A stretch of 64,000 bases of DNA, taken from contig NZ_CP118267.1 of NCBI RefSeq assembly GCF_030062155.1, positions 570,149-634,148 of the forward strand. The letters are read 5' to 3'. How positions within the stretch are numbered: position 1 is the stretch's first letter; each line of letters starts with the position of its first letter. This DNA is from Pantoea sp. Lij88. Its GTDB lineage: Bacteria; Pseudomonadota; Gammaproteobacteria; Enterobacterales; Enterobacteriaceae. The notes under the pieces were generated by a model. It searched no databases, was not told the DNA's origin, and saw only the letters and a program-made list of their open reading frames with translations. Below, piece after piece: positions 46,359 through 55,413 of the stretch. The translations under genes and the position numbers were made by a program.

Positions 46359-46871
46359 TTAACTCGCTTCGGCGACGTTAACCACGCCGATCACTTTGAT
46401 AAAACGCAGCCGTCCGTCGTGGGGTGGCTGGCCGTAACGTTCCAGGTCACCGCTGAGGTCAAACTGAGGCTGATACCCGTGACCGGTATAGAGCCGTACC
46501 GCCTCCGGCTGACGGAAGCCGGTAGTGAGGAACAGCCGCTGATAACCCGCCTGCAGGGCGCGACGCTCCAGCTCCTGCAACACCACCAGCGCCAGCCCCT
46601 GACGGCGCAGATCGCTGCGGGTCCAGATGCGTTTCAGCTCGGCGGTTTGCGGGTCATAGGGTTTGTAAGCGCCCATCGCAATAATCTCGCCGTCACGCTC
46701 CAGCACAATAAACAGCCCCTGCGGCGGCAGATACCATTCGGTCAGCTCCTGCTCTTTATGACGGGCAAAGTAGTCGCCGTAGCGCGCCGAATATTCACCG
46801 AACAGGCCGCCGAGAATCGGCTGCAGCTCCGGTGCCTCGGGCGACACTTCGCGAAAAGTGGATTCACTCAT
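46359..46871 (-). CDS. GNAT N-acetyltransferase (YxeL-like)
   Basis: A 170-residue GNAT enzyme starting at the ATG at 46871 after AAGGAGCTGACC. The acetyl-CoA loop is seen in RSDLRRQGLALVVLQELE (motif A, R/Q-x-x-G-x-G/A type), followed by GFRQPEAVRLYTGHGYQ (motif B). In the Bacillus yxe operon the equivalent enzyme YxeL acetylates the amino group of S-(2-succino)cysteine so that the monooxygenase can act. The same role is inferred here from the complete set of neighbours. Ends 9 bp before the permease start. Confidence 0.85.
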   Translation of the reverse strand: MSESTFREVSPEAPELQPILGGLFGEYSARYGDYFARHKEQELTEWYLPPQGLFIVLERDGEIIAMGAYKPYDPQTAELKRIWTRSDLRRQGLALVVLQELERRALQAGYQRLFLTTGFRQPEAVRLYTGHGYQPQFDLSGDLERYGQPPHDGRLRFIKVIGVVNVAEAS

Positions 46872-46881
46872 GGTCAGCTCC

Positions 46882-47823
46882 TTAGTCGCCCAGCCCGGCG
46901 GGATTGATTTCAGAACGGTCGATCTTCTCAACCCCTTCGCCCCAGCGGTTCAGCACCTTCTGATAATCGCCATTGCCAATCACGCCGTTCAGCGCGGTGC
47001 TGATCGGTTCCGCCAGCCCGCTGCCTTTCTTCACGGTAACGGCAATGTGTGCCGCCTTTGGCCAGCCGCCATCAACGCTGCCCACCAGTCGGGTTTTACC
47101 GGTCAGTGCTGCTTTCCAGGCACCGATCACGTTGGGACCGAAGTAGGCATCAGCGCGCCCGGCCTGCAGCGCCAGCGTCTGAGCGGCGTCATCTTTGGCG
47201 TAAATCGGGGTAAAGGCTTTCAGACCCTTTGCCTGATTCTCTTTATCCCACGCCAGCAGAATCGCTTCCTGGTTGGTGCCGGATCCCACGATGATCCTCA
47301 GTCCGGCGATATCTTCAGCTTTGGTCAGTGATTTAATGGGGCTGCTGGTTTTGACATAGAAGCCCAGCGAGTCTTTGCGGTAGGTGGCGAAGTCGAACTT
47401 CTCCTTACGATCTCTGGTCACGGTGATGTTGGAGATCGCCGCATCATACTTGCCGGAGGCAACACCCAGCGGCCAGTCTTCCCACGATGCAGGCACGACG
47501 TTGAGTTTCAGTCCCAGGCTGTCGGCGACCAGGCGCGCGATGTCCACTTCACTGCCGAGCAGGGTTTTGTTGTCATCGGAAAACACGGTCAGTGGTGGCG
47601 AATTCAGCGCCGCGACCGCCACGGTAAAGGAACCCGGCACCACAAAGTGATGACCGGCAGGCAGCTGCGCGATGGCATCCGGATTCTTCACGGTATTAAT
47701 CGGCGCTTTATTTGCTTCCAGGCTGACGCGCTGGCCGTTATAGGAGACGCTGGTGTCCTCAGCCAGCGCATGGCTGCTGGCTGCCAGAACAAGCAGGGCG
47801 AGAAGACGCGAGGTATTTTTCAT
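46882..47823 (-). CDS. amino-acid-type ABC binding protein (YxeM-like)
   Basis: A 313-residue exported protein (signal peptide MKNTSRLLALLVLAASSHALA). It is a family 3 binding protein with a short N-terminal extension that contains SYNGQRVSLEANKAPINTV before the family core. SPPLTVFSDDNKTLLGSEVDIARLVADSLGL and later ADAYFGPNVIGAWKAAL are typical. A clear paralogue is encoded at 43749-44648. It likely captures S-(2-succino)cysteine or another S-alkyl cysteine in the periplasm. Confidence 0.88.
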   Translation of the reverse strand: MKNTSRLLALLVLAASSHALAEDTSVSYNGQRVSLEANKAPINTVKNPDAIAQLPAGHHFVVPGSFTVAVAALNSPPLTVFSDDNKTLLGSEVDIARLVADSLGLKLNVVPASWEDWPLGVASGKYDAAISNITVTRDRKEKFDFATYRKDSLGFYVKTSSPIKSLTKAEDIAGLRIIVGSGTNQEAILLAWDKENQAKGLKAFTPIYAKDDAAQTLALQAGRADAYFGPNVIGAWKAALTGKTRLVGSVDGGWPKAAHIAVTVKKGSGLAEPISTALNGVIGNGDYQKVLNRWGEGVEKIDRSEINPAGLGD

Positions 47824-47834
47824 GGCTTGTGCCC

Positions 47835-49148
47835 TTAATGTGAGATGAACTGATTAACGGGTTGTTTCAGGGCGAAGCTGTCGCGCAGAGTACTGCCCGG
47901 ATAGTCACGGCGCGTCAGGCCGCGAGCCTGCAGAATCGGCACCACGCGATCGACAAAACGTTCAAAGGTATCGGGCGTGCCGCCATTAATGATGAAGCCA
48001 TCAGCGGCCTGGGTTTCGAACCACTGCTGCAGGCCATCCGCCACCTCTTCCGGCGTGCCGTGAAACAACGGACGCGGAGTGGCGGCTTCCAGCGCCGCCT
48101 GGCGCAGGGTATGCCCGTGCTCTCTGGCTTTGCGTTTGATCTCGTCAGTGGTGCTGCGGAAGCTATTCTGACCGATGTCGCCAATGTCCGGGAAAGGCTG
48201 ATCCAGCGGATACTGCGAGAAATCATGATGGTCGAAGAAACGACCGAGGTAGTTAAGCGCATCGGTAATCGACACCAGTGCCGCCGTGGTCTGATACTGA
48301 CGCTCGACGTCCGCTGCATCATCGCCAACAATCACACTGACGCCCTGGAAGATGTGCAGATCTTCGGGCTGACGACCGTTCGCCACCAGTTGCTGCTTCA
48401 CATCCTGATAAAACGCCTGCGCGTCTTCACGGGTTGGCTGATGGGTAAAGATGGCGTCAGCATGCCGCGCCGCCAGCTTTTTACCATCGTCAGACGCCCC
48501 GGCCTGGAAGATAATCGGACGACCCTGCGGCGTGCGGGCGATGTTCAGCGGTCCCTGAACCTGGAAGAAGTCACCGTGATGATCGAGCGTATGCAGTTTT
48601 GCCGGATCGAAGAACTGTCCGCTCTCTTTGTCGCGCACAAAGGCATCCTGCTCCCACGAATCCCATAAGCCTTTCACCACCTGCAGATACTCATCCGCAA
48701 TGCGATACCGCAACGCGTGCTCCGGGTGTTTCTGGCGGGAGAAGTTTTTCGCAGACCCTTCCAGCGGTGAGGTCACCACGTTCCAGCCCGCGCGACCGCC
48801 GCTGAGGTGATCGAGGCTGGCAAACTGACGCGCCACGGTAAACGGTTCGCTGTAAGAGGTGGAAACGGTACCGACCAGTCCCAGATGCTCCGTCACGCCC
48901 GCCAGTGCAGAGAGCAGCGTCAGCGGCTCAAAGCGATTGAGAAAGTGCGGGATCGACTTCTCGTTGATAAACAACCCGTCGGCGACAAACAGAAAGTCGA
49001 GCTTGCCCTGCTCGGCCTTGCGGGCAATTTTTTTGGCGTAATCCAGGTTGATGCTGGCATCGGCCTGTGCCGCCGGATGACGCCAGGCGGACATATTTCC
49101 CGATGCGCCATGCAGAATAGTGCCCAGCCGAAGTTGTCTTGTGGTCAT
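47835..49148 (-). CDS. NtaA/SnaA/DszA-type FMN-dependent monooxygenase (YxeK-like)
   Basis: A 437-residue flavin monooxygenase of the luciferase fold, NtaA/SnaA/DszA branch. Motifs: SAWRHP near the start, [38 protein letters not shown] strand (here [14 protein letters not shown]), and [11 protein letters not shown]. It needs FMNH2 from a reductase encoded elsewhere. Its Bacillus counterpart YxeK oxidises N-acetyl S-(2-succino)cysteine and frees N-acetylcysteine and oxaloacetate. The gene is followed after 11 bp by the binding protein gene. Cytoplasmic. Confidence 0.88.
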   Translation of the reverse strand: MTTRQLRLGTILHGASGNMSAWRHPAAQADASINLDYAKKIARKAEQGKLDFLFVADGLFINEKSIPHFLNRFEPLTLLSALAGVTEHLGLVGTVSTSYSEPFTVARQFASLDHLSGGRAGWNVVTSPLEGSAKNFSRQKHPEHALRYRIADEYLQVVKGLWDSWEQDAFVRDKESGQFFDPAKLHTLDHHGDFFQVQGPLNIARTPQGRPIIFQAGASDDGKKLAARHADAIFTHQPTREDAQAFYQDVKQQLVANGRQPEDLHIFQGVSVIVGDDAADVERQYQTTAALVSITDALNYLGRFFDHHDFSQYPLDQPFPDIGDIGQNSFRSTTDEIKRKAREHGHTLRQAALEAATPRPLFHGTPEEVADGLQQWFETQAADGFIINGGTPDTFERFVDRVVPILQARGLTRRDYPGSTLRDSFALKQPVNQFISH

Positions 49149-49228
49149 GATGCTCTCTCTTTTTTAGTCGTAGCGATGCCCGACGACGGTGTTCAGAACC
49201 GTCGTGATTGAGCGGGCTGCAGATGAAG

Positions 49229-50380
49229 TCAGTTCAGAGTGGATTCCCGACATCGCGCATTAAGATGTTGCAGCGCCTGGCGGGCCAGTCGGGCGAAGTA
49301 GTCGGCGGCGGGGGCAATCAGCGCCTCATCCGGGGTAAAGCTGGCGTGGTGAAGACCAAAATCACTGGCACTGCCGATGCTGACAAACGCACCCGGTACC
49401 TGTTGCAGATAGAAGGCAAAATCCTCACCCAGCAGATGCAGTTCGGCGGCCTGCACCTGGTAGCCCGCCTGCTGCGCCACATCACGGCTGAAGTCTGCCC
49501 AGTGCGCGTCGTTGATCAGCACCGGCGGGCCAGGATGCCAGCTCAGCGTCGCCTGCGCGCCATGGGCTTCGGCAAAGTGCTCAACCAGCGTGCGCACCCG
49601 CTGTTCCAGTTCCGCGCGCAGCTGTAAATCGTGGGTACGGGCCGTGCCGCCAAACTCAACGCCGCCTGGCAACACGTTCCAGCTTTTGCCGCCGTCGATA
49701 CGGGTAATGCTCAGAACCAGGCTGTCCAGCGCACTGAAGCTGCGGCTGGTGAGTCCCTGCAGTGCCTGAATAATCTGGCTGGCGGTAACGATGCTGTCGA
49801 CGCCCTGTTCCGGATAGGCGGCATGTGCGCCTTTGCCGGTGACGCGGATGATAAATTTGTCCGTATTGGCGTAGAACGCCCCATTGCGGGTGGCGAAGGT
49901 GCCGACGGGCAGCGACGGCTCATTGTGCATACCAAAAATGGCCTGCACCTCATCCAGTACGCCTGCGTCGATAAACTGACGCGCGCCGCGTGCGATCTCC
50001 TCAGCGGGCTGAAACAGGATACGTACCCGGCCAGGCAACGCATCGGCCTGCGCGTTGAGCTGCAGCGCGGCACCCAGCATCACCGCAGTGTGCAGGTCAT
50101 GACCGCAGGCGTGCATCACGCCAGGATGACGGGAATGAAAACGTACCCCGCTCGCTTCATGGATCGGCAACGCGTCAATGTCGGCGCGCAGGGCTATCAC
50201 CGTCTCCCCGCGGCCAACCTCCGCTACCAGGCCCGTCTCAAGGGGATAGTCCAGCAGCCGGATGCCCGCGGCCTGTAACCAGCCGCGCAGTCGCGCAGTG
50301 GTCGCAAATTCCTGACCCGACAGTTCTGGCCAGGTGTGCAGTTCTCGTCGCCATTCGATCAGTTGTGACGCAGGGTTCAT
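49229..50380 (-). CDS. M20-family amidohydrolase (YxeP-like deacetylase)
   Basis: A 383-residue metal-dependent amidohydrolase starting at the ATG at 50380 after GGAGAGTCATC. The metal motifs are visible: MHACGHDLHTA (His and Cys/Asp), QPAEE, and IFGMHNEPSLPVGT. A dimerisation domain lies in the middle and a late His in LHHASF. Members act as N-acyl-amino acid deacylases (YxeP, HipO type). Here it should remove the acetyl group from N-acetylcysteine and release free cysteine. The spacing to the monooxygenase gene downstream is 80 bp. Confidence 0.9.
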   Translation of the reverse strand: MNPASQLIEWRRELHTWPELSGQEFATTARLRGWLQAAGIRLLDYPLETGLVAEVGRGETVIALRADIDALPIHEASGVRFHSRHPGVMHACGHDLHTAVMLGAALQLNAQADALPGRVRILFQPAEEIARGARQFIDAGVLDEVQAIFGMHNEPSLPVGTFATRNGAFYANTDKFIIRVTGKGAHAAYPEQGVDSIVTASQIIQALQGLTSRSFSALDSLVLSITRIDGGKSWNVLPGGVEFGGTARTHDLQLRAELEQRVRTLVEHFAEAHGAQATLSWHPGPPVLINDAHWADFSRDVAQQAGYQVQAAELHLLGEDFAFYLQQVPGAFVSIGSASDFGLHHASFTPDEALIAPAADYFARLARQALQHLNARCRESTLN

Positions 50381-50399
50381 GATGACTCTCCACTGAGGT

Positions 50400-51398
50400 T
50401 CAGGCGGCAACCAGAGTATGTGTGGCCAGCAGTTCGAGTGACTTCAGGCGGGCAAACGGCTCGGTAATCGGCGTGTCGACAACAAACTCGTCGATATCAA
50501 AATTATGATGCAGTGCGTCCAGCTGGGCATGAACCTGCGCTGCCGTCCCTTTCAGCAGTGACGGCGTGCGCGGCTCTATTTTGTAATCCTGATAACCGCC
50601 CTGCCGCACATAGCGTTCGGCCTGCTCCAGACTGGCAACGTTGACGCCTGGGCCATCTTTCACCGCCACGTGATAATGACGCAGACCTGAAACCAGCAGG
50701 TCTGCGCCAGCGGGTGAGTCGGCCACCACCACCTGCACGGCCACCAGTGCGCGCTGGCCGTGACTCAGACGGGAGAAGGTACTCAGCGCGTTCTCCAGCA
50801 ACTGCCGATCGCCATTGAGGTGAGCCGCAAAGACAAACTGCCAGCCCAGACTGGCGGCCAGCCGGGCACTCTCTTCACTGGCCCCCAGCAGAAAACGGTT
50901 AGTCGGACGTGACGGCAGCGGCGTGGCGGCTAAGCCCTCATCGTCGGGATGCGACTGCGACGGCTTCAGCCAGCTATCCAGCAGTCTGAGCTGTTCGGCA
51001 AAGCTCCCTTTTTTAGCCGCATCGACACCCTGTTGCAGTGCATGCGTGGAGAGCGGCAACCCGCCCGGCGCTTTCCCCACGCCCAGATCGATGCGGCCCG
51101 GTGCCAGGGAGGCGAGCAGGTTAAAGTTCTCTGCCACTTTGTAGGGGCTGTAGTGCTGCAACATCACCCCACCCGATCCGACACGAATATGACGGGTCTG
51201 GGCAATGATCCAGGCAATCAACACTTCCGGTGAAGGACTGGCGAGCTGCGCGGTGTTGTGATGTTCCGCCAGCCAGAAGCGGTGATAGCCCCACTCTTCT
51301 GCTAACTGGGCCAGTTGCAGCGTGCGCTGAAGTGCGGCAGTGGGCGACTCGCCCTGCAGCACGGGCGCTTTATCTAACAGACTTAATCGATATCCCAT
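50400..51398 (-). CDS. LLM-class flavin oxidoreductase (MsnO8-type)
   Basis: A 332-residue luciferase-like protein. The N-terminal GYRLSLLDKAPVL and WLAEHHNTAQLASPSPEVLI, with VGSGGVMLQHYSPYKVAENF, place it in the MsnO8/YtmO-like branch. It is the first gene of the operon. Its role beside a second flavin monooxygenase is not clear. In Bacillus, related YtmO belongs to the operon for S-alkyl and N-acetyl sulfur amino acids, so a different S-substituent may be its target. It needs reduced flavin from another protein. The start ATG has only a weak ribosome site (CCAGGTGA). Confidence 0.85.
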   Translation of the reverse strand: MGYRLSLLDKAPVLQGESPTAALQRTLQLAQLAEEWGYHRFWLAEHHNTAQLASPSPEVLIAWIIAQTRHIRVGSGGVMLQHYSPYKVAENFNLLASLAPGRIDLGVGKAPGGLPLSTHALQQGVDAAKKGSFAEQLRLLDSWLKPSQSHPDDEGLAATPLPSRPTNRFLLGASEESARLAASLGWQFVFAAHLNGDRQLLENALSTFSRLSHGQRALVAVQVVVADSPAGADLLVSGLRHYHVAVKDGPGVNVASLEQAERYVRQGGYQDYKIEPRTPSLLKGTAAQVHAQLDALHHNFDIDEFVVDTPITEPFARLKSLELLATHTLVAA

Positions 51399-51725
51399 TC
51401 ACCTGGTCCTTATTTATTCCGGTTGCTGACCAGTGTGCTGCGCCGTCGATTAGGGGTAAAACATCATATTGTTTTATGCTTTATTGGATTCGTCATAATG
51501 GGGAGGGCTGAAAGGAAAATGGAGGGTAAACGCGCTGAAACAGGGCCTTATAACACGTCCTGGCGGATAACGCTGTTTATTGCCTCATCAAAATGCGATG
51601 AAAACCGCTGAAATGGCAAAGGATTGCAGAAAATAATCTTAGGTATCGAGAGCTGTAAACGCTAAATAACAGATCTCATCGATCATTACCTGTGCACAGG
51701 AATAACGGGATAAATGATTAAATGC
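51399..51725. other. promoter region of sulfur operon, downstream of gntR
   Basis: 327 bp that must contain the promoter of the eight-gene minus-strand operon, since the gntR gene upstream is on the same strand and ends at 51726. A palindrome CCTGTGCACAGG lies at 51689-51700. A 62-residue plus-strand frame (51423-51611) has no family features. No CysB/Cbl site can be picked by eye because those are poorly conserved. Confidence 0.35.
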
Positions 51726-52460
51726 CTAAGGCCGCTGAGAATTTTGTTTCAGAGGGAAATAGCGGGTATTGATAATCGCCACATTGACTTCGCAGGGCAC
51801 CCCGTCATCGAGAAAAACGGTTTCATTAAGCTGGATGACCGCATCGCCTTCCGCTAATTTAAGCAGCGTCAGTGATTGGGTATCCGTAAGATTGACGGCC
51901 GTTAAATGCTGGTCTCTGAGCTGGACTTTCTTTCCCGTCACTTCTTCAATGTAGGAATATTTGGAGATTTCCAGCTTACTGAACTCCATGCTGTTAAACA
52001 TATTTACCGGCAGGTGAATTTGCTCCAGCGCGACCGGAATGTCATCGAAACACATCAGGCGTAAAATTTTATAAATCTGATCGCTGTTCTTTATGCGCAG
52101 TGCCTGGGCCATGTCCGCTGAAGGGACTCTGATAATACTGACCGAAATGATTTTCCTGACACCTTTATGGCCATTTCTTTGCGCCTGATAATCAAAAGGT
52201 GAAAGCACATGATACCTGTGGGCCTGGCTACTGACCTCAGTGGAACCCACAAAAATACCCGATCCCTTCACCCGGTATATTCTCTGCTGCTCCACCAGAA
52301 TGCGTGTGGCCTCTCGCACCGTTGCGCGTGTTATGCCGATATTTTTGGCAATGGATATTTCGGTATCCAGCTTTTCCCCAGGTCGAAGGCCATCATCCTT
52401 AATTTTATTGAGGATGTAATCAACAACCTCTTTTTGTTTCTCAGTCATGCCATCAACCAT
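51726..52460 (-). CDS. GntR-family regulator with UTRA domain
   Basis: A 244-residue regulator (start at 52460; a longer upstream frame is rejected; ATG at 52448 is another possibility). The GntR winged helix is at about residues 5-75 (YILNKIKDDGLRPGEKLDTE, then SIAKNIGITRATVREATRIL). A HutC/UTRA ligand domain follows (about 95-240, with ISVSIIRVPSADMAQALRI and SYIEEVTGKKVQLR). UTRA domains sense sugar phosphates or other small metabolites. It is divergent from the ascorbate-type PTS genes across a 446-bp spacer and most probably represses them. Known UlaR of Escherichia is of a different (DeoR) family. Confidence 0.9.
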   Translation of the reverse strand: MVDGMTEKQKEVVDYILNKIKDDGLRPGEKLDTEISIAKNIGITRATVREATRILVEQQRIYRVKGSGIFVGSTEVSSQAHRYHVLSPFDYQAQRNGHKGVRKIISVSIIRVPSADMAQALRIKNSDQIYKILRLMCFDDIPVALEQIHLPVNMFNSMEFSKLEISKYSYIEEVTGKKVQLRDQHLTAVNLTDTQSLTLLKLAEGDAVIQLNETVFLDDGVPCEVNVAIINTRYFPLKQNSQRP

Positions 52461-52906
52461 TGGCTTTCTTCCCCTTTGAGTGAAGGACAGGCTCCTTCTA
52501 ATCCGTGTCAGTACAGTTCTGCCTGACATTGCCGGATGAGTACCACTGTGGCTCGCTGAATATGTGATCAACTTAGCAAATTGGCACTGATGTTAAGCCT
52601 GTTCAGCAATATTTTAATTTTACATGTTGTGTCCGTACACGTCGAAGGACATCATCAGGATGACTAGACATCTTTAACATGTACAGATGTGATGACAAAA
52701 GTGAAATATAACTTTGTGTCCGCAGTGAGAAAAATTTTTTATCTTAACTGATTGAGAACACGCTCTTTTACGCATCTTACCCCCTTTATATTCCTGTGAT
52801 TTAAGTGGGATTGGGTTTTCAGCGGGTTCAGTTGAAAAGGGATGGAGGGAGTATTTCTCAATAACTGACTGTACATACTCAGACATTTTTCAGCAGGAGC
52901 AAGGCG
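52461..52906. promoter_or_regulatory. divergent regulatory region, gntR / PTS operon
   Basis: 446 AT-rich bases between divergent genes. An inverted repeat ACATCT-N11-AGATGT lies at 52668-52690, and a second short one, GTGTCCGTACAC, near 52629-52640. These are candidates for the UTRA regulator operator. A possible 70-residue minus-strand frame at 52674-52886 has no ribosome site or family and is rejected. The ribosome site of the EIIA gene is AGGAGCAAGGCG. Confidence 0.4.
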
Positions 52907-53356
52907 ATGTCACACCTGGCTAAGTGGTTAAACAACGAGAAAATTCAGTATGTCGAAAGCGTTGCTGACTGGCAGGAAGCGTTAGTCATTGCGGCACGTC
53001 CTCTGCTCACCGAGGGCGCCATATCGCAGGATTACATTGATGCCATCATTCGACAGAAAGAGGAGATCGGTCCCTTTTTTGTTATCGCACCGCAGATTGC
53101 CATGCCCCACGCCCGCCCGGAACAGGGCGCGCACAAACTGGGGTTGTCGATTGTGCTGCTGGGCACACCCGTGAAGTTTGACTCCGACGAAAACGATCCG
53201 GTGAAGGCCATATTTATGTTTGCCGCGCCGGACAGTAACAGCCATATCGAAATGATTTCTGAGCTGGCAGAGGTTTTGTCAGATGAAGCGATCATGGCAC
53301 AGCTCTTCAATGCCACCAGCAAAGAAGCGCTCACGACGATTTTATCGGGCGTCTGA
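52907..53356 (+). CDS. PTS EIIA component (ascorbate/mannitol family)
   Basis: A 149-residue EIIA of the mannitol-fructose family, most like UlaC. The phosphorylated His is in IAMPHARPEQGA, with QKEEIGPFFVIAP before it and FMFAAPDSNSHIEMISEL after it, which are all family signatures. It takes phosphate from HPr and passes it to the EIIB encoded next. First gene of a three-gene operon. 48 bp separate it from EIIB. Confidence 0.9.
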   Translation: MSHLAKWLNNEKIQYVESVADWQEALVIAARPLLTEGAISQDYIDAIIRQKEEIGPFFVIAPQIAMPHARPEQGAHKLGLSIVLLGTPVKFDSDENDPVKAIFMFAAPDSNSHIEMISELAEVLSDEAIMAQLFNATSKEALTTILSGV

Positions 53357-53404
53357 AATGCCCGCTGAAACACGATTTTTGATCAACAGTTAACGAGGTT
53401 ACAT

Positions 53405-53677
53405 ATGAAAATTATGGCGGTGTGTGGTTCAGGTCTGGGCAGCAGCTTCATGATGGAAATGAACATCAAAAAAGTGCTTAAAACAATCGGCGTTGAAGCG
53501 GAAGTCGAACATTCCGATCTCGGCTCGGTGACCCCGGATGTGGCGGATGTTTTTGTGATGGCAAAAGACATTGCTTACAGCGCCAACCTTCCGGAACAGA
53601 AGGTCATCATCATCAACAACATTATCGACCTGAAAGAAATAGAGCAAAAAATACGCGAGTATTTTGAGAAAAACTGA
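53405..53677 (+). CDS. PTS EIIB component (ascorbate/lactose-type fold)
   Basis: A 90-residue EIIB. The phospho-Cys is in the N-terminal P-loop-like MAVCGSGLGSSFMMEM. The rest (VEHSDLGSVTPDVADVFVMAKDI) fits the UlaB/GatB-type EIIB. It accepts phosphate from EIIA and gives it to the sugar during transport. 39 bp before the EIIC gene. Confidence 0.9.
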   Translation: MKIMAVCGSGLGSSFMMEMNIKKVLKTIGVEAEVEHSDLGSVTPDVADVFVMAKDIAYSANLPEQKVIIINNIIDLKEIEQKIREYFEKN

Positions 53678-53716
53678 CACTAATAATCAGATAAACACCT
53701 TACCCTCGAGGTTAAT

Positions 53717-55090
53717 ATGTTTACTCAAAATCTTTTGCAGTTCGTCGTCGACGTGCTGAAAGTGCCCTCAATATTAGTCGGACTGGTGGCATGTTTCGGA
53801 CTGATTGCGCAGAAGAAGCCGTTTCCTGATGTTATTAAGGGCACGGTAAAAACCATTCTGGGCTTTCTGGTGCTGGCAGGCGGAGCGACCGTTCTGGTCG
53901 GTTCCCTGACGCCGCTGGGCGACATTTTCAAACATGCGTTTGATGTTCAGGGCATCATTCCTAATAACGAAGCGATGGTCTCTATCGCCCTGGCTAAATA
54001 TGGTGCGCCAACCACGATGATCATGGCCTTTGGTATGGTCGCCAATATCGTCGTCGCCCGCTTTACCCGACTGAAATATATCTATCTTTCAGGACATGTG
54101 ACGTTCTATATGGCCTGTATGATCGCGATTATTTTATCGGTTGCCGGTTTTGAAGGTGTTCAGCTCATTTACACCGGGTCACTGCTGTTAGGTATTCTGA
54201 TGGCGACCTTCCCGGCGATAGCTCAGCCCTATATGCGTAAGATCATCGGGGGTGACCAGGTTGCGCTGGCGCATACCGGCACCATTGGCTATGTCTTGTC
54301 AGGCTGGATCGGATCTGTCGTCGGTAAAGGATCTAAATCCACCGAAGAAATGAACATGCCAAAAAACCTCAGTTTTTTGCGCGACAGTACGATCTCCATC
54401 TCGCTGACGATGATGATTATTTACTTAATCCTGTCGGTCTCTGCAGGTAAAGAGTATGTGGAGGCCAACTTCAGTCATGGCCAGAACTACCTGGTATACT
54501 CCTTTATCCAGGCCATTACCTTTGCGGCGGGCGTCTTTATTATTCTGCAGGGTGTGCGGTTAATTCTGGCTGAAATCGTCCCTGCCTTTACCGGCTTTTC
54601 AGAAAAACTGGTGCCGGATGCCAGACCCGCGCTGGATTGCCCGATTGTCTTCCCTTATGCCCCGAATGCCGTGCTGGTTGGCTTTATCTCCAGCTTTGTC
54701 GGTGGCCTGGTGGGGCTGTTTGTGCTCGGTCAGCTGCACTGGGTATTAATTCTGCCGGGCGTGGTTCCCCACTTCTTCTGTGGTGCGACGGCGGGTGTAT
54801 TTGGTAATGCGACCGGTGGCAAGCGCGGAGCGATTTGCGGTGCCTTTGCGCATGGCCTGTTAATTACCTTCCTGCCCGTCGCCCTGCTGCCGGTGCTCGG
54901 ACAGATTGGGCTGACCAACACCACTTTCTCAGATACCGATTTCGGCGTGACCGGCATCCTGCTGGGTAATATGGCTCACTTTATGGATAAGGGAACCATC
55001 ACCCTGATCATCACCGGTATTTTTGGCCTGTTAGTGATTTATAACTTCATGGCCAAAAAGAAAGTGCCTGCTGAACCGGATGCAGGGTAA
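53717..55090 (+). CDS. PTS EIIC membrane component, UlaA/SgaT family
   Basis: A 457-residue membrane protein with about ten to twelve predicted spans. It is of the SgaT/UlaA (ascorbate-Gat superfamily) type: QKKPFPDVIKGTVKTILGFLVL, HTGTIGYVLSGWIG, HFFCGATAGVFGNATGGKRG and the Asn/His-rich PHFFCGA motif near the transport site. It carries the sugar across the inner membrane. No downstream metabolic genes are present, so the substrate (ascorbate or another sugar acid or polyol) is not certain. A clear terminator follows. Confidence 0.9.
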   Translation: MFTQNLLQFVVDVLKVPSILVGLVACFGLIAQKKPFPDVIKGTVKTILGFLVLAGGATVLVGSLTPLGDIFKHAFDVQGIIPNNEAMVSIALAKYGAPTTMIMAFGMVANIVVARFTRLKYIYLSGHVTFYMACMIAIILSVAGFEGVQLIYTGSLLLGILMATFPAIAQPYMRKIIGGDQVALAHTGTIGYVLSGWIGSVVGKGSKSTEEMNMPKNLSFLRDSTISISLTMMIIYLILSVSAGKEYVEANFSHGQNYLVYSFIQAITFAAGVFIILQGVRLILAEIVPAFTGFSEKLVPDARPALDCPIVFPYAPNAVLVGFISSFVGGLVGLFVLGQLHWVLILPGVVPHFFCGATAGVFGNATGGKRGAICGAFAHGLLITFLPVALLPVLGQIGLTNTTFSDTDFGVTGILLGNMAHFMDKGTITLIITGIFGLLVIYNFMAKKKVPAEPDAG

Positions 55091-55105
55091 TCAGAGCGCG
55101 TAATA

Positions 55106-55140
55106 ACCCCGTAAGGGCATTTAGCCCTTTCGGGGTGTTT
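55106..55140 (+). terminator. terminator after PTS operon
   Basis: ACCCCG-T-AAGGGC, loop ATTTA, GCCCTT-T-CGGGGT (one U-U mismatch), then GTTTCTGTTT. Confidence 0.85.
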
Positions 55141-55394
55141 CTGTTTCATCTGCTTCCGGCCCCGCCCTTGTACCCGGCTGAATGAGCCTCAATTTGCATC
55201 GCCCTGGGTCACCACTCGCGATATTTTTAGCCCGCAACCGACCTGTAAATCCCCCCTCATCCCCCGCTAACTGACAACTCACTGGCGCTCATCACCTCTA
55301 AAAAAGGACTATTCCGATCGATAAAAGTGATCTGCGTCACAGTTTCTACATTAGGTGCGCTAATAAATAAAATTTAACAACAAAACATTTGAAT

Positions 55395-55413
55395 GATAAT
55401 GATTAACATTTAC
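55395..55413. promoter_or_regulatory. Fur box upstream of dfoJACS
   Basis: GATAATGATTAACATTTAC matches the 19-bp Fur consensus at 15 positions. It lies in the 538-bp spacer between the PTS operon and dfoJ (55091-55628), 216 bp before the dfoJ start. The leader that follows contains two hairpins: AAAACCCTGA / TCAGGGATTTT near 55493-55524, and GCTGGCTT / AAGCCGGC near 55578-55595. Iron repression of the siderophore operon is expected. Nothing else is seen in the spacer. Confidence 0.85.

Noticed and set aside
51423..51611. 62-residue plus-strand frame
   Set aside because: No ribosome site and no recognisable features; it lies in the promoter region of the sulfur operon.
52674..52886. 70-residue minus-strand frame in the gntR/PTS spacer
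   Set aside because: No ribosome site, and its composition is like non-coding DNA. It would overlap the promoter and the candidate operator.
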